A stretch of 18,071 nt of DNA from SZUA-320 sp041612035. GTDB taxonomy: Bacteria; Gemmatimonadota; Gemmatimonadetes; Gemmatimonadales; GWC2-71-9. Shown piece by piece: positions 1-8,424 of this stretch. A model generated the notes under the pieces. That model had not been told where the DNA came from and did no database searches. It saw only the letters and a list, made by a program, of their open reading frames with translations. A program made the translations under genes and the position numbers. How positions within the stretch are numbered: position 1 is the stretch's first letter; every line of letters begins with the position of its first letter. The stretch lies in contig JBFILX010000019.1 of the NCBI GenBank assembly GCA_041612035.1, positions 1-18,071 of the forward strand. Direction: 5' to 3'.

Positions 1-219
1 GGCGTGGCGCTGTTCGTCTTCCGCCGCCGGCAGCCGGACGCCCCCCGGCCGTTCCGGGTCCCCGGGTACCCCCTGGTGCCCTTCCTGTTCGTGCTCTCCG
101 CCCTCGCCATCGTGGGCAACGCCATCGTGAGCCAGCCCCCGCTGCGCACCCTGCTCGGCCTGGGGTCCGTGGCCCTGGGCATCCCCGCCTACCTCGCCTG
201 GCGCCGCCGGGCCGGCTGA
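1..219 (+). CDS. APC-family amino acid permease, C-terminal end (partial)
   Basis: Only the last 72 residues are present; the reading frame is open from base 1, so the gene begins before the window. The segment FRVPGYPLVP after a basic, proline-rich loop is a hallmark of the cytoplasmic loop before the last two membrane helices of APC-superfamily amino acid permeases. Two hydrophobic stretches follow, at about residues 24-42 and 48-66 of the fragment, then the basic tail RRRAG. The family imports amino acids across the inner membrane by proton symport or exchange. Substrate cannot be told from this fragment. It ends 88 nt before the TetR gene and is probably a separate transcription unit. Confidence 0.75.
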   Translation, partial: GVALFVFRRRQPDAPRPFRVPGYPLVPFLFVLSALAIVGNAIVSQPPLRTLLGLGSVALGIPAYLAWRRRAG

Positions 220-221
220 GT

Positions 222-245
222 CCGGCCCGGTCCGGGGGGGGCCGG
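222..245 (+). terminator. GC-rich hairpin after the permease gene, possible weak terminator
   Basis: CCGGCCC (222-228) can pair with GGGCCGG (239-245) around a 10-nt loop, just after the permease stop codon. No T-run follows, so if it acts as a terminator it is not of the classical intrinsic type. In such GC-rich DNA a 7-bp stem may be chance. Confidence 0.25.
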
Positions 246-258
246 TTCCGCCTCCCAT

Positions 259-278
259 GCAAGCAGTCACTTGCTTGC
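259..278. promoter_or_regulatory. Palindromic operator, probably bound by the adjacent TetR protein
   Basis: The arms GCAAGCA (259-265) and TGCTTGC (272-278) form a perfect 7-bp inverted repeat around the 6-nt spacer GTCACT. It is AT-richer than its surroundings. It covers the proposed -35 hexamer (271-276) of the regulator gene, the usual geometry for TetR autorepression. Assignment to this regulator is inference from position and symmetry. Confidence 0.6.
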
Positions 279-299
279 AGCCGGGCGCGCCGTTAGGCT
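271..299 (+). promoter_or_regulatory. Predicted sigma70-type promoter of the TetR-efflux operon
   Basis: TTGCTT (271-276) and TAGGCT (294-299) are separated by 17 nt. Transcription would start near 306-307, at or just before the ATG at 308, which implies a leaderless or nearly leaderless message. In keeping with this, no Shine-Dalgarno sequence is seen before that ATG. The -35 box lies inside the palindromic operator. Confidence 0.45.
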
Positions 300-307
300 T
301 GGCCGCC

Positions 308-916
308 ATGGACATCCAGCACCGCATCCTCGAGGCCGCCGCCCGGGTGTTCGCCGAGGGCGGGTTCCGGGGCGCCACCACGCGCCGGATCGCCCAGGAG
401 GCCGGGGTGAACGAGATCACCCTGTTCCGCCACTTCGGCTCGAAGGAGCGGCTCCTGCTCGCCGCCATCGCGGTGGTGGACCGGGTCCCCCGCGAGGCCA
501 CCCTCCCCGCGCGGCCCCGCGACCCCCGGGCCGAGCTGCTCACCTGGGTCCGGCACGAGATGGACCACCTGCTGGACCGCCGGTCGCTCATCTGCGCGTG
601 CATGGCGGAGATCTCCGAGCACCCCGAGCTGGTCCCCCCCGGCAACCACCCGGTCGCCGCGGTCCGGGCCCTGCGCGACTACCTGGCCGCGCTGCAGGCG
701 GAGGGCATCGCCACGGCGCCGTTCGATCCCGGCACGGCCGCGACCATGCTGATGGGGGTGCTCTTCGGCGACGCGATGGGCCGGGGGGTGATCCCCGATC
801 TCTACGACAACGACCTCGACCAGGCGCTCGAGCAGTACGTGGAGCTCTTCCTGCGCGGCATCGGCGCGGCGGCCGCGGCCGGCAAGCGGGCCCGCCCCCG
901 GGCGGCGCGGCGATGA
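308..916 (+). CDS. TetR/AcrR-family transcriptional regulator
   Basis: A 202-residue protein with an N-terminal TetR helix-turn-helix at about residues 4-50. It contains ILEAAARVFAEGGF, then TTRRIAQEAGV and the recognition part LFRHFGSKERLL, all typical of the family. The remaining C-terminal helical part (about 60-190) would bind the inducer and form the dimer; its ligand is unknown. The frame extends upstream to an ATG at 257, but that start would place the palindrome and promoter inside the gene. The ATG at 308, giving MDIQHRILEAA, matches the usual family N-terminus. The gene overlaps the TolC-like gene by 4 nt (ATGA), so regulator and pump genes are probably co-transcribed. It likely represses its own operon through the operator at 259-278. 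Confidence 0.9.
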   Translation: MDIQHRILEAAARVFAEGGFRGATTRRIAQEAGVNEITLFRHFGSKERLLLAAIAVVDRVPREATLPARPRDPRAELLTWVRHEMDHLLDRRSLICACMAEISEHPELVPPGNHPVAAVRALRDYLAALQAEGIATAPFDPGTAATMLMGVLFGDAMGRGVIPDLYDNDLDQALEQYVELFLRGIGAAAAAGKRARPRAARR

Positions 917-2316
917 GTCGCGGCGCCCTGCTCCTGCTCCTGGCGCTGGCGGCGGCCGGGCCCGCCGCGGCCCAGGCCCCCGGCACGCGGGCGCTGTCGC
1001 TGGACGAGGCCCTCCGGCTCGCGCACCCCGCCAGCGAGTCCCTGGCGCTGGCCCGGGCGGCGCTCGACCAGGCCCGGGGAGAGGAGCTCCGGGCCGGTGC
1101 GGAACGCTTCCCCCAGCTCACCGCCTCGTTCGGCTACAACCGGCTCCTGCGGTCGCAGTTCGAGGGCTTCTCCTTCGGCAGTGATTCCGCCGACGGGGGC
1201 GAGTTCGACGACCTGCCGTTCGGCCGCCGGAATGCCTACAGCGCCGACCTCGCGCTGTCGCAGACCCTCTACGCCGGCGGGCGGCTGGCGAGCCAGGCGC
1301 GGGCCGCCGACGCCGGACGCCGGGCGGCGGGCCTGGGCGTGACGACGGCCGAGGCCCAGCTCACCCTCGACGTGGTCACGGCCTACTTCGATGCCGCCCT
1401 GGCCGAACGCGAGCTGGAGATCGCCACCATGACCCTGCGGCTGGCGGACTCGACGCTGCGCCTCGTGGAGGTGCGGCAGGCGGCGGGCACGCAGCCCGAG
1501 TTCGACCTGCTGCGGGCCCGCGTGGCCCGGGACAACCAGCGGACCGCCGTCATCCAGCGCCGCACCGGCCGGGACCTGGCGCAGGTGCGCCTCCGCCAGG
1601 TGCTCAACCTGCCCCTGGACGAGCCCCTCCTCCTCACCACGCCGCTGACCGATTCGGCGGTGGCCGCGGTGCCGGCGCTCGCCGGTCTCCTCGCCGAACC
1701 GCCCGACACCGGCACCGGCGGCCGGGCCTCGGTCCGTCAGGCCGCCGAGGCGGTCGATGCCGGGGCGGCCACGCTCGAGGCGGCCCGGGCCCAGCGCCTG
1801 CCGTCGCTGGTCATCACGTCGCAGTACGGCCGGGTCGGGTATCCCGACGACCTGAGCCCCTTCGCCATCCGCTATCCCACCAACTGGAACATCAGCCTCG
1901 GCGTCCGGGTCCCGCTGATCACCGGCGGCCGGATCCGGGGCGAGACGATGATCGCCGAAGCCGGCCTGCGCCAGGCCGAACTGCGCCTGCAGCAGGCCCG
2001 GGAGGCCGCGGCGTTCGCCACCCGGCAGGCCCTGGCCGAGCTCGAGGCGGCGGAGGCCGCTTCGCGGTCGACCGAGGGAACCGTGGGCCAGGCGGCGCGG
2101 GCCTACGGCATTGCCGAGATCCGGTTCCGCGAAGGGCTCTCGACCCAGGTCGAGCTGGCCGACACCCGCCTCGCCCTGCAGACCGCCGAGAGCCTCCGGG
2201 CCCGCGCGGCCCGCGACCTCGCGGTGGCCCGGATCCGTGTCGCCCTGCTCCCCGACCTGCCGCCGGGCGCGGCGGGCGGCCCTTCGACCTTTGTGCCGTC
2301 AGGAAGCACCCCATGA
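913..2316 (+). CDS. TolC-like outer-membrane efflux channel (OEP family)
   Basis: A 467-residue protein forming the outer-membrane exit duct of a tripartite pump. A Sec signal peptide is visible at residues 1-22 (MSRGALLLLLALAAAG, then AAAQA). Two outer-membrane-factor repeats follow. The first includes LSLDEALRLA and LSQTLYAGGRL; the second includes NISLGVRVPLITGGRI. Both are rich in Ala, Gln, Arg and Glu heptads, as expected of the long alpha-barrel helices. The length is normal for the family. The ATG overlaps the regulator stop by 4 nt, so translation is probably coupled. The membrane-fusion and RND genes follow directly, supporting assembly into one efflux complex. The substrate cannot be predicted. 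Confidence 0.9.
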   Translation: MSRGALLLLLALAAAGPAAAQAPGTRALSLDEALRLAHPASESLALARAALDQARGEELRAGAERFPQLTASFGYNRLLRSQFEGFSFGSDSADGGEFDDLPFGRRNAYSADLALSQTLYAGGRLASQARAADAGRRAAGLGVTTAEAQLTLDVVTAYFDAALAERELEIATMTLRLADSTLRLVEVRQAAGTQPEFDLLRARVARDNQRTAVIQRRTGRDLAQVRLRQVLNLPLDEPLLLTTPLTDSAVAAVPALAGLLAEPPDTGTGGRASVRQAAEAVDAGAATLEAARAQRLPSLVITSQYGRVGYPDDLSPFAIRYPTNWNISLGVRVPLITGGRIRGETMIAEAGLRQAELRLQQAREAAAFATRQALAELEAAEAASRSTEGTVGQAARAYGIAEIRFREGLSTQVELADTRLALQTAESLRARAARDLAVARIRVALLPDLPPGAAGGPSTFVPSGSTP

Positions 2317-3437
2317 CCCCTCGGTTCCCGACCGCCCCGACCCGGCCACGGCTGCTCGCCGGCACCTTCCTCCTCCTCGGCGCAGCCGCGGTGGCCGCCG
2401 GCTGCGACGGGGCTGACGCGGCGGACGGCCGGCCGGAACAGACCGCCGTGACGCTGCGCCCGGGCGACCTGATCGTGATCGCGCCGCGCGACCTCGCGTC
2501 CGGGCCGGCGCTGTCGGGCTCGCTGGTGGCGGAGCGCCAGGCGACCCTGCGGGCCGAGGCCTCGGGGACCGTGATCGAGGTCCGCGCCGAGCCGGGCCAG
2601 GCGGTGGGGCCCGGCGCGGTGCTGGTCCGCCTCGACGCCTCCGCGATCGTGGAGGCGGTGCGGTCGGCGGAATCGGCCCGGCGCAGCGCGCTCGAGGCCC
2701 TCACGGTGGCCCGGCGGAACGCGGAGCGGGCCGAGCGGCTGGAGGGGGTGGGCGCCATCGCCGCGGTGGACCTGGAGCAGGCGCGCACCGCGGCGACCGG
2801 AGCCGAGGCAGGGCTGGCCGACGCGGAGGCCCGACTGGCGGCCGCCCGGCGGCAGCTCGCCACGACGGTGCTCCGCGCGCCCTTCGGGGGCGTGGTGTCG
2901 GAGCGGCCCGTGCGGGTGGGCGACGTGGTCCAGACGGGAACGTCCCTGGTGTCGGTGGTGGACCCGCGGAGCCTCCGGCTCGAGGCCGCGGTGCCGGTCG
3001 CGGCGCTGGAGGGGCTCGAGGTCGGCACCCCGGTGGACTTCAGCGTCGGCGGCGTGGCGGACCGGGCCTTCCGGGGTGAGGTGATCCGGATCAACCCGGT
3101 GGTCGATCCCGGCACCGGCCAGGTCCGGGTGGTGGCGGCGATCCCCAACGCGGAGGGACGCCTGATCGGCGGGCTCTTCGCCCAGGGCCGGGTGGCTACC
3201 GTGCGGCGTACCGCGCTCGCCGTCCCGGTGAGCGCCCTCGACGCCCGGAACGCCGTCCCCTCGGTGCGCCGGATCCGGGGCGGCGCGGTGGAGATCGTGG
3301 CGGTGAGCCTCGGTCTGCGGGACGATGCCCAGGACCTGGTCGAGGTGCTGAGCGGTCTCGCGGCCGGCGACACGGTCCTGGTGGGCGGGGCCCGCGGGCT
3401 CGCCGCCGGGGCCCGCGTCATGGTCGTCCGGGAGTAG
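2313..3437 (+). CDS. RND efflux membrane-fusion (periplasmic adaptor) lipoprotein
   Basis: A 374-residue HlyD/AcrA-type adaptor linking the inner-membrane pump to the TolC-like channel. The N-terminus has a hydrophobic stretch ending in a lipobox, VAAGC with Cys31, so it is probably a lipid-anchored periplasmic protein. Next comes a biotinyl-lipoyl-like half (ASGTVIEVRAEPGQAVGPG, about residues 85-105), an alpha-helical hairpin (about 110-185), and the second lipoyl half (LRAPFGGVVSERPVRVGDVV). Beta-barrel and membrane-proximal domains extend to the C-terminus. AGGA at 2301-2304 is a plausible ribosome binding site. The start overlaps the TolC-like gene by 4 nt, and the RND gene begins 3 nt after its stop. 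Confidence 0.9.
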   Translation: MTPRFPTAPTRPRLLAGTFLLLGAAAVAAGCDGADAADGRPEQTAVTLRPGDLIVIAPRDLASGPALSGSLVAERQATLRAEASGTVIEVRAEPGQAVGPGAVLVRLDASAIVEAVRSAESARRSALEALTVARRNAERAERLEGVGAIAAVDLEQARTAATGAEAGLADAEARLAAARRQLATTVLRAPFGGVVSERPVRVGDVVQTGTSLVSVVDPRSLRLEAAVPVAALEGLEVGTPVDFSVGGVADRAFRGEVIRINPVVDPGTGQVRVVAAIPNAEGRLIGGLFAQGRVATVRRTALAVPVSALDARNAVPSVRRIRGGAVEIVAVSLGLRDDAQDLVEVLSGLAAGDTVLVGGARGLAAGARVMVVRE

Positions 3438-3440
3438 CGG

Positions 3441-6400
3441 ATGTTCCTCTCCGACAACGCGATCCGCCGGCCGGTGCTGACCATCGTGGCCATGCTGGCC
3501 CTGGTGGTCTTCGGGGGCTTCGCGCTCTTCACCCTCAAGACCGACGAGTTCCCCGACGTTCAGCCCCCCTACGTGTCGGTGGGGGTCGTCTATCCCGGCG
3601 CCGACCCCGAGACGGTGGAGAAGGAGGTGCTGGACCCCCTGGAGGAGGCCATCACCTCCATCAGCGGGGTGAAGCGGGTGGAGGGCAAGGCTTCCGACGG
3701 GTTCGCCAGCCTGCTGGTGGAGTTCCTGTTCGAGAAGCCGCTGAGCGAGGCCACCCAGGACATCCGCGACCAGATCTCCGTGGTCCGGAACGACCTGCCG
3801 CCCGAGATCGACGAGCCGGTCATCCGGAAGTTCAACGACACCGACCGGCCGATCGTGTCGCTGGCGCTGTCGTCGGAGGTGCTCTCCCCCCGGGAGCTCA
3901 CCCAGCTGGCCGATCCGGGCATCACCCGGGAACTCCGGTCGCTCGCGGGCGTGGCCGAGGTCCTGGTCACGGGCAAGCGGGAGCGGGAGCTCACGGTCGA
4001 GCTGCGGCCGGCGGCGATGCAGGCGGCGGGGGTCAGCGTGGGAGCGGTGGTCCAGGCGCTCCAGGCCCAGAACCTGGCGGCCCCGGTGGGCCGGCTGGAA
4101 GGCGACCTGGAAGAGCGGGCGATCCGGATCAGCGGCCGCCTGGCCGGGCCGGAGGACTTCGCCCGGATGGTGGTGAGCGAGCGGAACGGCCGGCTGATCC
4201 GGCTGGGGGACCTGGCCACGGTCCGGGACGGCGCGGAGGAGGAGCGCTCGCTCGCCCTGTTCAACGGGCGGGAGGCGGTGGGGATCGACATCAAGAAGGC
4301 GCGGGGCTACAGCACCACCGACGTCGCCGGCCGGATCCTGGCGGAGGTGGACGGGCTGCGGAGCACCCTGCCCGCCAACGTCGAGCTGAGCGTGGTGCGG
4401 AACACCGGCACCCGGGTGGCCGCCTCCGTCCGGAGCGTGCAGCAGGCCCTGTTCGAGGGTGCCCTGCTGACCGTGCTGGTGGTGTTCCTGTTCCTCAACT
4501 CCTGGCGGTCCACCGTCATCACCGGCCTGGCCCTCCCGGTGTCGGTGCTGGCCTCGTTCATCGCGGTCTGGGTGTTCGGCTTCACCCTGAACACGATGTC
4601 CCTGCTGGGCCTGTCCCTGGCGATCGGGATCCTGATCGACGACGCGATCGTGGTGCGGGAGAACATCGTGCGCCACGTGGAGATGGGGAAGGACCACCTG
4701 ACGGCGGCCCACGAGGGCACCGACGAGATCGGGCTGGCGGTGACGGCCACCACCTTCTCGATCCTCGCGGTGTTCGTCCCCATCGCCTTCCTGCCGGAGG
4801 TCGCCGGCCAGTGGTTCAAGCCGTTCGCCCTCACCATCGCGGTCGCCGTGCTGGTCTCGCTCCTGGTGTCCTTCTCCCTCGATCCGATGCTCTCCGCCTA
4901 CTGGCCCGACCCCCACCGGGCGGAGGCCGACAAGGCCTGGATCACCCGGCGGCTGGACCGGTTCAACGCCTGGTTCGACCGGCAGGCGGGCCGCTACCGG
5001 CGGCTCATCGCCTGGGCGCTCGACCACCGGCTCGCGGTGTCGGCCATCGCCATCGGGACCTTCGCCTTCGCCCTGGCCATGCCCGCCCTCCGGCTGGTGG
5101 GGGTGAGTTTCTTCCCCGCCGACGACCGGAGCGAGATGAACGTCCGGATCGAGACCCCGCCCGGGTCCAGCCTGGCGTACACCCGGCAGCGCGCGGAAGA
5201 GGCCGCGGCGATCCTGCGGCAGTACCCCGAGATCGAGTACACCTACACCACGCTGGGCGGGGGCCTGGCCGGGGCGGTGGACGAGGGGAACATCTACGTG
5301 CGGTTCTCCCCCAAGCACGACCGGCGGCGCAGCGTGGACGAGGTGGCCGACGCGGCCCGGCCCGCCCTGGGGCGGATCGCGGGGGTGACCCTGGCGGTGT
5401 ACACCACCGACTTCGGGGGCGGGCGCAAGCAGCTGCAGCTCGACGTGCGGGGGAGTGACGCGGGGCAGCTGGCCGACGTGGCCGACCAGGTGATGGCCGT
5501 GGTCGCGCCGGTGCCCAACGTGGTCGACCTGGCCCTCTCCACCCGGGGGCAGAAGCCGGAAGTCCGGGTGGACGTGGACCGGGGACTGGCCGGGGCCCTG
5601 GGGATCAGCGTGGGCCAGGTGGCCCAGGCGCTCCGGCCGGCCTTCGCCGGGGTGGACGTGGGCGACTGGATCGATCCGACCGGCGAGGTGCGCGACGTGC
5701 GGGTGCGACTCGCCCCCGAGGCGCGCCGGCGGCTCACCGACCTGCGCGAGCTGCCCCTGGTGGTGGCCACCCCCACCGGGACCGCCGTGGTCCCGCTCGG
5801 CCAGGTGGCGACGGTGACGGCCGACCTCGGGCCCGCGATCATCGACCACCTCAACCGCGACCCCGTGGTGACCGTGGGATGGAACGTGGCCGGCCGCAGC
5901 ACCGGTGAGGTGATGGCCGACGTGCAGGCCCGGTTGGCGCCGGTCGGGGTCCCCGACGGGGTGCAGATCACCGTGGGCGCCGAGGCGGAGCAGCAGAACG
6001 AGGTGTTCGCCCGCATCTTCCAGGCGCTGGGGGTGGCGGTCCTGCTCATGTACCTGATCCTGGCCATGCAGTTCGGCTCGTTCCTCGACCCGCTGGCGAT
6101 CATGCTCTCGCTGCCGCTGTCGATGATCGGGGTGATGCTGGCGCTGGCCCTGACCGGGAACACCATCAACATCATGAGCCTGATCGGGGTGATCCTGCTG
6201 ATGGGGATCGTGGCCAAGAACGCCATCCTCCTCATAGATTTCGCGAAATGGGCGCGTACCCGCGACGGCATCCCCCTCCGCGAGGCCTTGATCGAGGCCG
6301 GCGCGATCCGGCTCCGGCCGATCCTCATGACCACCTTCGCGCTGATCGCGGGGATGATCCCCATCGCCCTGGGCGGCGGGGAGGGCGCCCAGTTCCGGGC

Positions 6401-6581
6401 CCCGCTGGGGATCGCGGTGATCGGCGGGGTGATCACCTCCACCCTCCTCACGCTGGTGGCGATTCCCACCTTCTACGAGATCCTGGACGAATGGCGCAGC
6501 GCCCTGCTCGGCCTGTTCGCCCGGTGGTTCCCCGGCGCCCGGGCCCCGGCGCCCGCGCCCGTCCCGGGCACCGACGGCTGA
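3441..6581 (+). CDS. RND-superfamily efflux pump, HAE1 type (AcrB-like)
   Basis: A 1046-residue inner-membrane, proton-driven pump of full family length. TM1 lies near residues 10-30 and is followed by the first periplasmic (porter) part; TM2-6 begin near residue 333. The proton-relay residues match AcrB: Asp400 and Asp401 in GILIDDAIVV (AcrB D407/D408), Lys926 in GIVAKNAILL (K940), Arg957 in IRLRPILMTT (R971) and Thr964 (T978). This points to H+ antiport of hydrophobic organic compounds rather than metal export. GGGAG at 3430-3434 gives a good ribosome binding site inside the end of the adaptor gene. The Pro/Ala-rich C-terminal tail is not conserved in the family. Substrate range is unknown. 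Confidence 0.93.
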   Translation: MFLSDNAIRRPVLTIVAMLALVVFGGFALFTLKTDEFPDVQPPYVSVGVVYPGADPETVEKEVLDPLEEAITSISGVKRVEGKASDGFASLLVEFLFEKPLSEATQDIRDQISVVRNDLPPEIDEPVIRKFNDTDRPIVSLALSSEVLSPRELTQLADPGITRELRSLAGVAEVLVTGKRERELTVELRPAAMQAAGVSVGAVVQALQAQNLAAPVGRLEGDLEERAIRISGRLAGPEDFARMVVSERNGRLIRLGDLATVRDGAEEERSLALFNGREAVGIDIKKARGYSTTDVAGRILAEVDGLRSTLPANVELSVVRNTGTRVAASVRSVQQALFEGALLTVLVVFLFLNSWRSTVITGLALPVSVLASFIAVWVFGFTLNTMSLLGLSLAIGILIDDAIVVRENIVRHVEMGKDHLTAAHEGTDEIGLAVTATTFSILAVFVPIAFLPEVAGQWFKPFALTIAVAVLVSLLVSFSLDPMLSAYWPDPHRAEADKAWITRRLDRFNAWFDRQAGRYRRLIAWALDHRLAVSAIAIGTFAFALAMPALRLVGVSFFPADDRSEMNVRIETPPGSSLAYTRQRAEEAAAILRQYPEIEYTYTTLGGGLAGAVDEGNIYVRFSPKHDRRRSVDEVADAARPALGRIAGVTLAVYTTDFGGGRKQLQLDVRGSDAGQLADVADQVMAVVAPVPNVVDLALSTRGQKPEVRVDVDRGLAGALGISVGQVAQALRPAFAGVDVGDWIDPTGEVRDVRVRLAPEARRRLTDLRELPLVVATPTGTAVVPLGQVATVTADLGPAIIDHLNRDPVVTVGWNVAGRSTGEVMADVQARLAPVGVPDGVQITVGAEAEQQNEVFARIFQALGVAVLLMYLILAMQFGSFLDPLAIMLSLPLSMIGVMLALALTGNTINIMSLIGVILLMGIVAKNAILLIDFAKWARTRDGIPLREALIEAGAIRLRPILMTTFALIAGMIPIALGGGEGAQFRAPLGIAVIGGVITSTLLTLVAIPTFYEILDEWRSALLGLFARWFPGARAPAPAPVPGTDG

Positions 6582-6591
6582 TCCCCGCCCG

Positions 6592-8421
6592 GTGAGCGCC
6601 CCCAAGCGGCGGGTCACCGTCCAGGATGCGTGGCGCGAGTCGCGCGACCTGATCCGGCGCTACCGGGGCCGGCTGGCGATCGGCATGGTCCTCATGCTGG
6701 TGAGCCGGCTCGCGGGGCTGGTCATGCCCGCCAGCTCCAAGTACCTGGTCGACCACGTCATGGTCGCCCGGCAGTACGACCTGCTGCTCCCCATCGCGGC
6801 GGCGGTCCTGGTGGCGGCCCTGATCCAGGGCACCACCGGCTTCGCCCTCTCCCAGGTGCTGGGGATCGCCGCCCAGCGGGCGGTCACCGACATGCGGCGC
6901 CGGGTGGAGGCCCACGTCCTCCGGCTCCCGATCCGCCAGTTCGACTCGACCCAGACCGGGATCCTGATCTCGCGCATCATGACCGACGCGGAAGGGATCC
7001 GGAACCTGGTCGGCACCGGCCTGGTGCAGCTGAGCGGCGGCCTGGTGACCGCCACGATCGCCCTGGGCGTGCTGTTCTGGCTCAACTGGCAGCTGACCAC
7101 GATCACGATCGTCTTCCTGCTGCTCTTCGGCGGGGGACTGGCCTTCGCCTTCGTGAAGCTGCGGCCGATCTTCCGCGAGCGCAGCAAGATCAACGCGGCG
7201 GTGACCGGCCGGCTGGCCGAGTCGCTGGGGGGCATCCGGATCGTGAAGTCGTACGTGGCCGAGCGGCGGGAAGACCTGATCTTCGCGCGCGGCGTGCACC
7301 GGCTGTTCCGCAACATCGCCACCAGCATCACCGGTGTCTCGGCCATCGGGTCGCTGACCACCCTGGTGGTGGGCGCCATCGGTGCCCTGATGATCCTGGT
7401 GGGGGGCCGGGCGGTGCTGGACGGCTCGATGACCCTGGGCGACTTCGTGATGTACGTCTTCTTCGTGGGGATGGTCGCCGCGCCCCTGATCCAGATCGCC
7501 TCGATCGGCACCCAGATCAGCGAAGCCTTCGCCGGCCTCGACCGGATCCGCGAGGTGCTCTCCCAGACCACCGAAGACGAGGAGGACCGGAACCGCCGCC
7601 CGGTGCCGCCGCTCTCGGGCGAGGTGGTGTTCGAGCGGGTGGACTTCGCCTACGTGCCCGGCACCCCGGTGCTGCGCGACGTCAGCTTCCGGGCCGCCCC
7701 GGGCACCACCACCGCGCTGGTCGGCTCCTCGGGCTCGGGCAAGAGCACGCTCATGAGCCTGGTCATGGCGTTCAACCAGCCGCAGGGCGGGCGGGTCCTG
7801 ATCGACGGGCACGACCTGGCCGGCTTCCGGCTGCGGGAGTACCGCTCGCAGCTCGGCATCGTGCTGCAGGACAACTTCCTGTTCGACGGGTCGGTGGCCG
7901 ACAACATCCGGTTCTCGCGGCCGGATGCCTCCGACGCCGAGGTGGAGGCGGTGAGCCGGGTGGCGCACTGCCACGAGTTCATCACCGGCTTCCCGGAGGG
8001 CTACGCCACGGTGGTGGGCGAGCGGGGGGTCAAGCTCTCGGGGGGACAGCGTCAGCGGGTGGCGATCGCCCGCGCCATCCTGGCGGACCCGGCGATCCTG
8101 CTGCTGGACGAGGCCACCTCCAGCCTGGACAGCGAGAGCGAGGCGATGATCCAGGACGGGCTCGCGACCCTGCGGCGCGGGCGCACCACCTTCGTGATCG
8201 CCCACCGGCTCTCGACGATCATGAGCGCCGACCAGATCCTGGTGCTGGAGGAAGGGCGGATCGTGGAGCGGGGGAGCCACCCCGAACTGCTGGCGCGGGG
8301 CGGGCGCTACCGGGAGCTGTACGACCGGCAGTACAAGCTGGAACTGAACCGGTTCATCAACCCCGGCGAGGACTTCACCCCCGACCTCCCCGCCGTCGAG
8401 GTGCCGGGCACCGGGACCTGA
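6592..8421 (+). CDS. MsbA-like homodimeric ABC exporter (fused permease and ATPase)
   Basis: A 609-residue half-transporter with about six transmembrane helices in the first 320 residues (ABC type I exporter fold) and an ATPase domain to the C-terminus. Visible motifs: Walker A GSSGSGKST (378-386, Lys384), signature LSGGQ (482-486), Walker B ILLLDE (Asp506, catalytic Glu507), and H-loop His538 in AHRLSTI. VGERG before the signature resembles the exporter X-loop. All catalytic residues are intact. The start is GTG, 10 nt after the RND stop; the next in-frame ATG (6684) would remove part of the first helix. It probably belongs to the efflux operon. Members export lipids, drugs or peptides; the cargo here is unknown. 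Its 3' end faces the hydroxylase gene, with 3 nt between the two stop codons. Confidence 0.92.
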   Translation: MSAPKRRVTVQDAWRESRDLIRRYRGRLAIGMVLMLVSRLAGLVMPASSKYLVDHVMVARQYDLLLPIAAAVLVAALIQGTTGFALSQVLGIAAQRAVTDMRRRVEAHVLRLPIRQFDSTQTGILISRIMTDAEGIRNLVGTGLVQLSGGLVTATIALGVLFWLNWQLTTITIVFLLLFGGGLAFAFVKLRPIFRERSKINAAVTGRLAESLGGIRIVKSYVAERREDLIFARGVHRLFRNIATSITGVSAIGSLTTLVVGAIGALMILVGGRAVLDGSMTLGDFVMYVFFVGMVAAPLIQIASIGTQISEAFAGLDRIREVLSQTTEDEEDRNRRPVPPLSGEVVFERVDFAYVPGTPVLRDVSFRAAPGTTTALVGSSGSGKSTLMSLVMAFNQPQGGRVLIDGHDLAGFRLREYRSQLGIVLQDNFLFDGSVADNIRFSRPDASDAEVEAVSRVAHCHEFITGFPEGYATVVGERGVKLSGGQRQRVAIARAILADPAILLLDEATSSLDSESEAMIQDGLATLRRGRTTFVIAHRLSTIMSADQILVLEEGRIVERGSHPELLARGGRYRELYDRQYKLELNRFINPGEDFTPDLPAVEVPGTGT

Positions 8422-8424
8422 CCC

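Noticed and set aside
257..307. 17-residue N-terminal extension of the TetR protein from ATG 257
   Set aside because: It would put the palindromic operator and promoter inside the gene, and the family N-terminus begins at ATG 308.
2103..6617. Open frame of 1504 codons on the minus strand opposite the adaptor and RND genes
   Set aside because: Composition is dominated by His, Arg, Gly, Asp, Gln and Pro with no domain signal, as expected of the antisense shadow of high-GC coding DNA. The plus-strand genes have clear family motifs.
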